A DNA stretch of 64,000 nt. Source: Cristatella mucedo (Eukaryota > Bryozoa > Phylactolaemata > Cristatellidae). Under the pieces are notes generated by a model. That model was not told the DNA's origin, ran no database searches, and saw only the letters and a list, made by a program, of their open reading frames with translations. The first letter of the stretch is position 1. Every line of letters begins with the position of its first letter. The translations under genes were made by a program, and so were the position numbers. Shown here one piece after another: positions 38,757 to 45,800 of the stretch. The stretch is taken from positions 4,386,501-4,450,500 of the forward strand of contig WPIO01000025.1 of the NCBI GenBank assembly GCA_009760855.2, written 5' to 3'.

Positions 38757-41700
38757 CGTGTGTGTGTGTGTGTGTGTGTTTGTGACATCTGCCAAAGCTG
38801 GAAAAATGGTTATGTACAGTAGCTTCTGTGCATGTGATCCTGTTAAAATCGTTCTCTTATAGCAAATGAGGTGTTTCAAATTTCCAAGGCCGGACACACG
38901 ATCTTGATGGCAGCCAGAGAACTGGCCGATGGAGTCGTAGACAGACTACTGTCATGGTTCATTTCGCGTAAAATCCAGCAGGTGTCACAGGAGCACCGCA
39001 TCGAAGCACTCATCCTACTGCTCGAAGGTTAGTTGGTACATGGAGTCTGGTGGGCATTGACTTGCTTGTGTGTGAAGAGTCATCCTCTACTGCCATGCCG
39101 ATCTTCTCTCTTGGATGATGCAATTAATAATAATAATAATAATGATAATAAAGTTCATTTGTATAGCACCCTAAGAGAACTTAAACTTTATTCAGGCGCT
39201 TCACATATGTCACGGGGCTCGAGCCCACGACCTCGGCAAGACCTTGATTAGGGCGAGCACCTTAACCTCTGGGCCAAACCAGCTCTGCGATGATGTAAGT
39301 ACAAGCAGGCCATATTAAAAAATGTCCCAAATAGCTTGTTCGACTGACTATTATTTGTGTAGCCGCAGAAGAGCCTTAGCGACTTTATAATAATAATAAC
39401 AATAGTAATAAGCATATGATTGCACAGGCCGGTAGACCAGCAAGCAGTGAGTTACAGAGGTTGAGACAGGATGTCACAGATGCATGGGCCAGTTTAGATG
39501 TGGTGTCCATGTCTAAGCAAGCCCGAATTTTAGCAAATGTTATGTAACTGCAAGTAGGCAGACTTGACTGTGGAGCTGATGTGGTCATCTAGTGAAAGGT
39601 CACTTTGGAGCAGGGTGCCTTGATTTTGTGCGCATGCAGCAGGAGATGCTCTGGCAGAGCAAATTGTGATTTTTTTCCAATTTCAGAGTTACGCTTGGTT
39701 TGCCCGTGACTAGTAATTTGGTTTTATCGTCATTCAATTTGAGAAAGTTTGCTGCGATTCGTGTGTAAACGTCAGCAATACATGCAGCAAGGGAATTGAG
39801 AGAATTTGACATGCTGGAGGGCTGGGAGGGATCAAAGCAAAGTTACAACTGAGTGCCATGCATAGAAGTGAAAGCCTGAGTTGTGCTTGGCTATCACATC
39901 GGCAAGAGGTAGAGTAAAAACTGTAAAAAGAAGCTGACCAAGCACGGACTCCTGAGGTATCACATACTTAAGTGGCTCTTCGGATGACCTTTGTCCGTTC
40001 ACATCAATACTCTGGAGTCTCCCACTGAGATATGATCTGAATCATTGCAGTGCAGTGCCAGTAATGCTCAGGCAAGATGAGGGACGCTCGAGAAGGACTG
40101 TGTGACCCTGCTTGAATCTGTCAACGCCGGAGCAGCCTGCTACCGGGCTGAGTACCGCACGACCCGGGTCGAGATGGATGGAGCACCTTATTACTGGACC
40201 AAGGTCCAGTGGAAAACATTGTGACTTCCGGCTCCTTGATACTTCGCCTGAACTTGTGGTGCACATGACCCGACATCACCAACATGGAAATCTTATTTCT
40301 TGTTTGGTGCACAATGGTGCCCGAGCCCGGCATGTTTTTGAGCTGTGGACGTGCAGGCCAACAACTAGTGGCCTAACGGTCAAGGACGCGGACTATTTTT
40401 TTATCTGCGGAAGGAATACACCCCTACCTGGCTATGAGATGGTATAGGGTGAAGGTCGGTAGATTCACCAACCTCGTTTTTGTAGCTGCTTAGGAACCTC
40501 TGCTGCTATCAACCAGCCTACAGCTGGCAAACAGGGGTTGCCTCCTGCACTTACTCGAACCTACGACCCGGGTCGTGTCGCAAAAGCACCTTACCCTTGG
40601 GCAAAGATGCACTAACGAGGCATACACTGGTCATACACTTTTTTACTAGTGCTAGGATACAGTATACCACTTAGCATCTGCCTTGTTAGCATATGACTGT
40701 AGTTTTCATTGCAGCTTTAATATGGCTGATAGCCTTCTAGCACCACAGCTCTCGCCACCAACACATTGGAAGTTAGCACCCATCCGGTTTGAGCTAGCGT
40801 TTGAAATATGAGCCCAACTGTCAGATCCCTACTTAAGCAATGTGGCAGCCTCAGTACGCACAGCCGGCCGGACTGGCTTCGTGACTGCTAATTAATTTTA
40901 TAGAGTCGAGTAGTTGTCTTTTTTTAAGTTTACCAGAACCAGTTTGGCAGTTTGGCATTTTCAAGTGCCAAGGCTGGAAGCAGACTGAAAACAGAATACA
41001 GCGATCTCGACTTGCCAGTTTTCCAGATTGCCTGGTGGCAGCTCATTGTAGTTGCAGACACGGTACGGCTGGCACACTGTGGGAATACGAAGAGTCTGGC
41101 CAAGTTATTTTTTCAAGTATTTGGCAACATGGTTTATGCTCCGTCTTGAACCATTTGCTGCGACTGCTGAACAGTAGGATTTCATTTCCAGACTCTGGGT
41201 TTGCATTCCGGATTTGTTTATGTCCGTCCGAAGGCCTGTGTACAAATATCAGATGCTAAATGGTATGCTGCAATCTCACCATTAAGGATGTAGCCACTTC
41301 TGTGGCAAGGTGGAAGCAAGTGTCGTTTGCCAGGTGCACTGAGATCGCCTTTCATTTTAGCAATGAGACCAGAGCTTGATGGAGTGATAAGAGTGTAGAA
41401 TCCCTTCACGTCACAGAAAGAGGATTATTTCACACGTATTCTTACACGAAACCCAATAGTGCGTTATTGCACAGGTTGGACCTCCAGAGTAGCCACAGCT
41501 GTACCACAGAGCGGGTGATGGATCGGCCCATACGATGGTGTGCAGGACCGCTGCTGGTCCTGGGGTCAGAGGTCAGTGCAGCATTGGCTCACGATTGACG
41601 GCCTTCTATGATTGATTTCGGCTTGTAAATGATGGCCAAAAAGAGGTTATTGAAGACAGCTTCAGAAGAACTAACTTGGCCAATCCTGTGGCTCAGGAGT

Positions 41701-42364
41701 TTAAATCATGATTGACTACTGGAGTGCTGAACCTACAGCCTGATTCACTTGTGGCATCACCAGATATCGTACCTTCCGGCTGCCTATCCTCCTCTTCACA
41801 TTGCTGAAGCACGGGGCCGTGGAGTAAACGGAAGCGAGAACTAAACGGTCTCACCTGCCCGCTCTCCCTTGCAGGCCTGAACAGTTGAATGCGGCGCAGC
41901 AGCAGCAGCAGTTGCATTGGTGTCCAAATGGACAGACTTCAAGCCTTGCTAGGGATTCGCTGCTGGTCTTCTGCTAAATTGACAGAAACTTATTTTGACT
42001 GCGCTATTGGTGTCACTGCTGAGCTACCTACCATTTGTGTGCGCGCACGTACCTGTGTGCCTGCATGTGCAATGAAAACTTCCAACGCCACTGGACAGAT
42101 GGTAGCTCAGCACGAATATTTGTTTGATTGCTGCCTGCCGAAGCAATCCACGAGATTGTGTAAGGCTCACCTCCCCATCTCTCGGCCTGCCCTCTACAAG
42201 AAATCTGCTTCTATTTGTTCTTTCGTCAACCTGCATGTGGTGTACAAGCTTGACTGAGTTCATGGCAAGAGCGTGAGCAACGATGCAAAACTGCTATTGG
42301 TAACACAGCCACTATAATAGCGATAACGGCACACTTTACCAAATTTCTTGCACAATATATATGC

Positions 42365-42397
<33 letters not shown>

Positions 42398-42771
42398 CGC
42401 GTGTTGTAATTCATTTGTATAGCACTCTTAGAGAACTTACTTTCTATCCAGGTGCTTCACACAAGCCACGTGGCTTGAGCCCACGACCTCGGTCGTCAAA
42501 GGCGAGCACCTTACCCCTGAGCTAAATCAGAGTGCCATAGACGTATGATCCTCATTAAATTAACATTGGCAGTCAACCGCCCTTCCAGTGGAAACACATT
42601 GGTATCTTATGTCGCCTCGTTGAAATTCTGCTAACCGAAGCCGGTTCTCTCCATAAGAATGCCTCCTCGATAAGATTTCTGTGTAAAAGGAAATTGCAGC
42701 CACTGTGGCAGTAATTTGGTAATTTCGTTACGGCAAAGGAAAGGGTCAGTTCTGTTTAGCGTTAATCCCAG

Positions 42772-42820
<49 letters not shown>

Positions 42821-45800
42821 TGCTCGTCGGAGCTGTCGCTAGATGTCGCAAGTATCGCGTGAGCGACTGGTGGCCTGGGCCTTTTAAAAGGTAGCCCAGG
42901 TAAAAACTCTATCGCTAAGAAATTGCCTCGAGATCCTCCGACTAATTTAACTAAACAGCGTATGGCCGCTGTTTGCAGAGGCAGTGTTCTCTCAAGATGA
43001 AGAGTCGTTGGCTTGTAAGGAAGCAGCCAGGTTAAGCAGACGTCAGCAAGCTCTCACAGAGCTGAAGAATTTTTTGCCCGGTAAGTCTGACGTCAAGTGC
43101 GCTGTACACTTGCACATGCAGCACCTAGGCGATGCTGCGTTCACCTTTCTCAAGCAAATAATCTTGTCATCGAATGGTTGAATCGCCTGTGCAACTGACT
43201 CGGTGCGAGTGGCTGATAGAGCTGCACGTGGTCACTCTCCATATCTTGTGCCGAAGTTTGAGCTCGCCGCTGCCCCCCCCCCCGAGCCGGTGTTGTCCTC
43301 ACTTGGGTTCATCCTGTGTGTCGGCACTTATGACACAGGGTGGATGGTCGTCATCAGAAGACCTTAGTCACATGCATTGCCTGCTGGAACTGCACAGTTG
43401 CAGGCAGCATGTGTCCATTGCAGCGCTGCTGACCCGCGTGCCTGGAAAGTACTGGTTGTCTCAGATCTCTGATTTGTAGCAAATCGAAGGCTTAGCCAGA
43501 TATCGGCATGATAGTGAAAAAATGCGGGCATCTAAATGCAGAGGAATGACCCGATCCCCAAGAATAGAGCTTATCGTCTCGGATGCTGTAAACTGACTGT
43601 GGGCTTGAATGTCTCAACATTGGATGAGAGTTAATATAACCAATTGTCACAATCGAAAGCACTGTGCTAATTTGTAACGCCGAAGGCTCGGCGGGGTAAG
43701 CTTGACCTGCCGCTTACCTAGCGGCGTAGCCTATCGCCTAATGCCGTTCGGTGCGCGCCTACGCGCAATAAGCTGGCCGCCACGAAACGAGCGTTTCTGG
43801 CGCTGACCTGCTTACCGTTACTAAAAGGGGTCGTGAGTCCGCGGCGTGAATTGGAAGCAAGACACACAAATTGGGGATTTTACTGAACTTTATTCGCAAG
43901 CGCACAAAGTCGCTGCGCGTCTAGTTCAGCTTTATCTCCACACTCCTCGCACGTTCAACACTCTTGCGGAGGGAATACTCCTCTACACTAAGCGCGACCC
44001 GGACCCTAAACCCTAACCGGTGAACTAGGAATCCGTTCCCACCTGTGCCGAGGGAATACCCCAAACACGCCAACTTAAACACTCGAGCGGAGGGAGTACT
44101 TCTCCACACTGAAGTGCGAACCGGAGTCTAAACCCTACCCGGTGAACTAGAACTCGGTTTCCACCAGTGCGACCGGAATACTCCACACACGCCAACTCAA
44201 GCACTCCTGCGGAGGAAATACTTCTCCACACTGAAGCGCGACCCGGAGCCTAAACCCTACCCGGTGAACTAGAGCTCCACACACACGCCAACTACGCCTA
44301 GCTCGCGCCGGCAAATCCCTATGCCGAGACCACGTGCTAGCGCGCACACACACGACACAAAAGAAACACAAAACACGAAAGAACACACAAAATGCCAGCT
44401 CGGGCGCGATACGACCGTGTTCGGTGGGGTTCCACCGAATCCTCCTAGAGCTGTCTCGTCTTGTTCCGTCCATCGTCGGTGGACAGCCCGCCCTCCTCCC
44501 TCACTTTTAGAGAAACGAGTGCCCGACGGCGTCGAGGCGCAGAGCCGGACCAGAGACAAAAGACACGAGGCAAAAGACCCAGAGCGAGCATCGCTCGACT
44601 CTTAAATACTTGGCTGAGACAATGGGGCAAGAGCTTAGTGGTATTGGGCCCGGACACCTTGGCCCATTACGGAAAGGAATGACTACCGTTCCCAGGCCAC
44701 TGGCAGGGCACCTCCGTCCAGCTTGAATGGCGAATGGGTTCCAGACGCTTCTTTCTTGGGAAGAGGGAAGGCGGGGGTTGACAGGCCAGCCAACATCTAT
44801 CAGCAGCTTCCGCGAGTATCGGACCAATTCTAAAGGCCGAATCGCCGCTGCTCGTCTCCGAGCTTCCTGGCCTGCTCCTAAGCGCTTCCTCTCTAACCGC
44901 ACTGACGCTCCTCTCTGGCTCACTGCTCCAGGACAAAGGGGCTCTAGCCCGCCGCCGAACAGCTCTTGTTCGCGCTAAAATTCAGCCAAAGCCAGCAGGG
45001 CGCTACAAATTTAAGGCCTTTTTTCAAATAGCAGCCTAGGCACGTGTTAGGAAGTGTCCCCAAGGCTCGGTACAGAAGGGTCCGGTGAATGACCCTGGTC
45101 GGCCCAGCCCTTTGGACCGACCCAAGACTGGGCGAGCTGCCTGCAGTATGCACCTTCAGCCTCCCACCATCCCCCTTTCTCCTCCAGGCCGTGCCTAGCA
45201 ACGTCAAGGTGTGGCCTCTTTTTTCTTTTGTCATGCTCGTGGTACATCTATGTGCAGAGTTGGTGCAAGTATCCTGTTTAGGGGAGGGGTTGCTCATGTG
45301 CACTTACCTCCAGCCGTTCGGTTTTGCTTCAGTGCATTGCTCGATCACCGGCTATCAATCGTACGTTTCCGTTCATGCGATGCAGTCTTCATCGTGGTGG
45401 TGGCGGCAGTGGCCGCAGGCTCGGTTGTGCTCGTGTCCTGCCCCCCCCCCACTGCAGTAGGCCGGTTACGTGCGAGCAGAGCTACCGAGAGCACCGAAAC
45501 CAATCGCTGCTGCATTGGGTTTCTTTTTAGATGTCGTGTGGTACCTCGTTGACAAGGACTTCGTGTGCACAAAGCTCGAAGAGATTTTTCTGACGATACA
45601 GGAGCCAGCCCTTAACAGACAGGTACGGCGCACATGCCATAACAGATCCATCGGTGAGCTCTCGCAAGTCTGCGTCCGTGCCACTCATACGGCATTCTAT
45701 CATTTGAAACTCACATTCAGTTGCTGAGGAGAAAGAAATTGCTCCCTTTTAAAAGGGTGTGGTGTCTTCGTGCTATTTTGTTAGCAGGAATAACTGATCG

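Noticed and set aside
43936-44290. CRISPR-like or satellite array
   Set aside because: There are only three units of 122 bp with no spacer structure, inside an LTR-like block of an animal genome.
44147-44923. Open frames of 89-138 codons within the GC-rich block
   Set aside because: They overlap on several frames in GC-rich DNA, show no family similarity and lie inside the candidate LTR.
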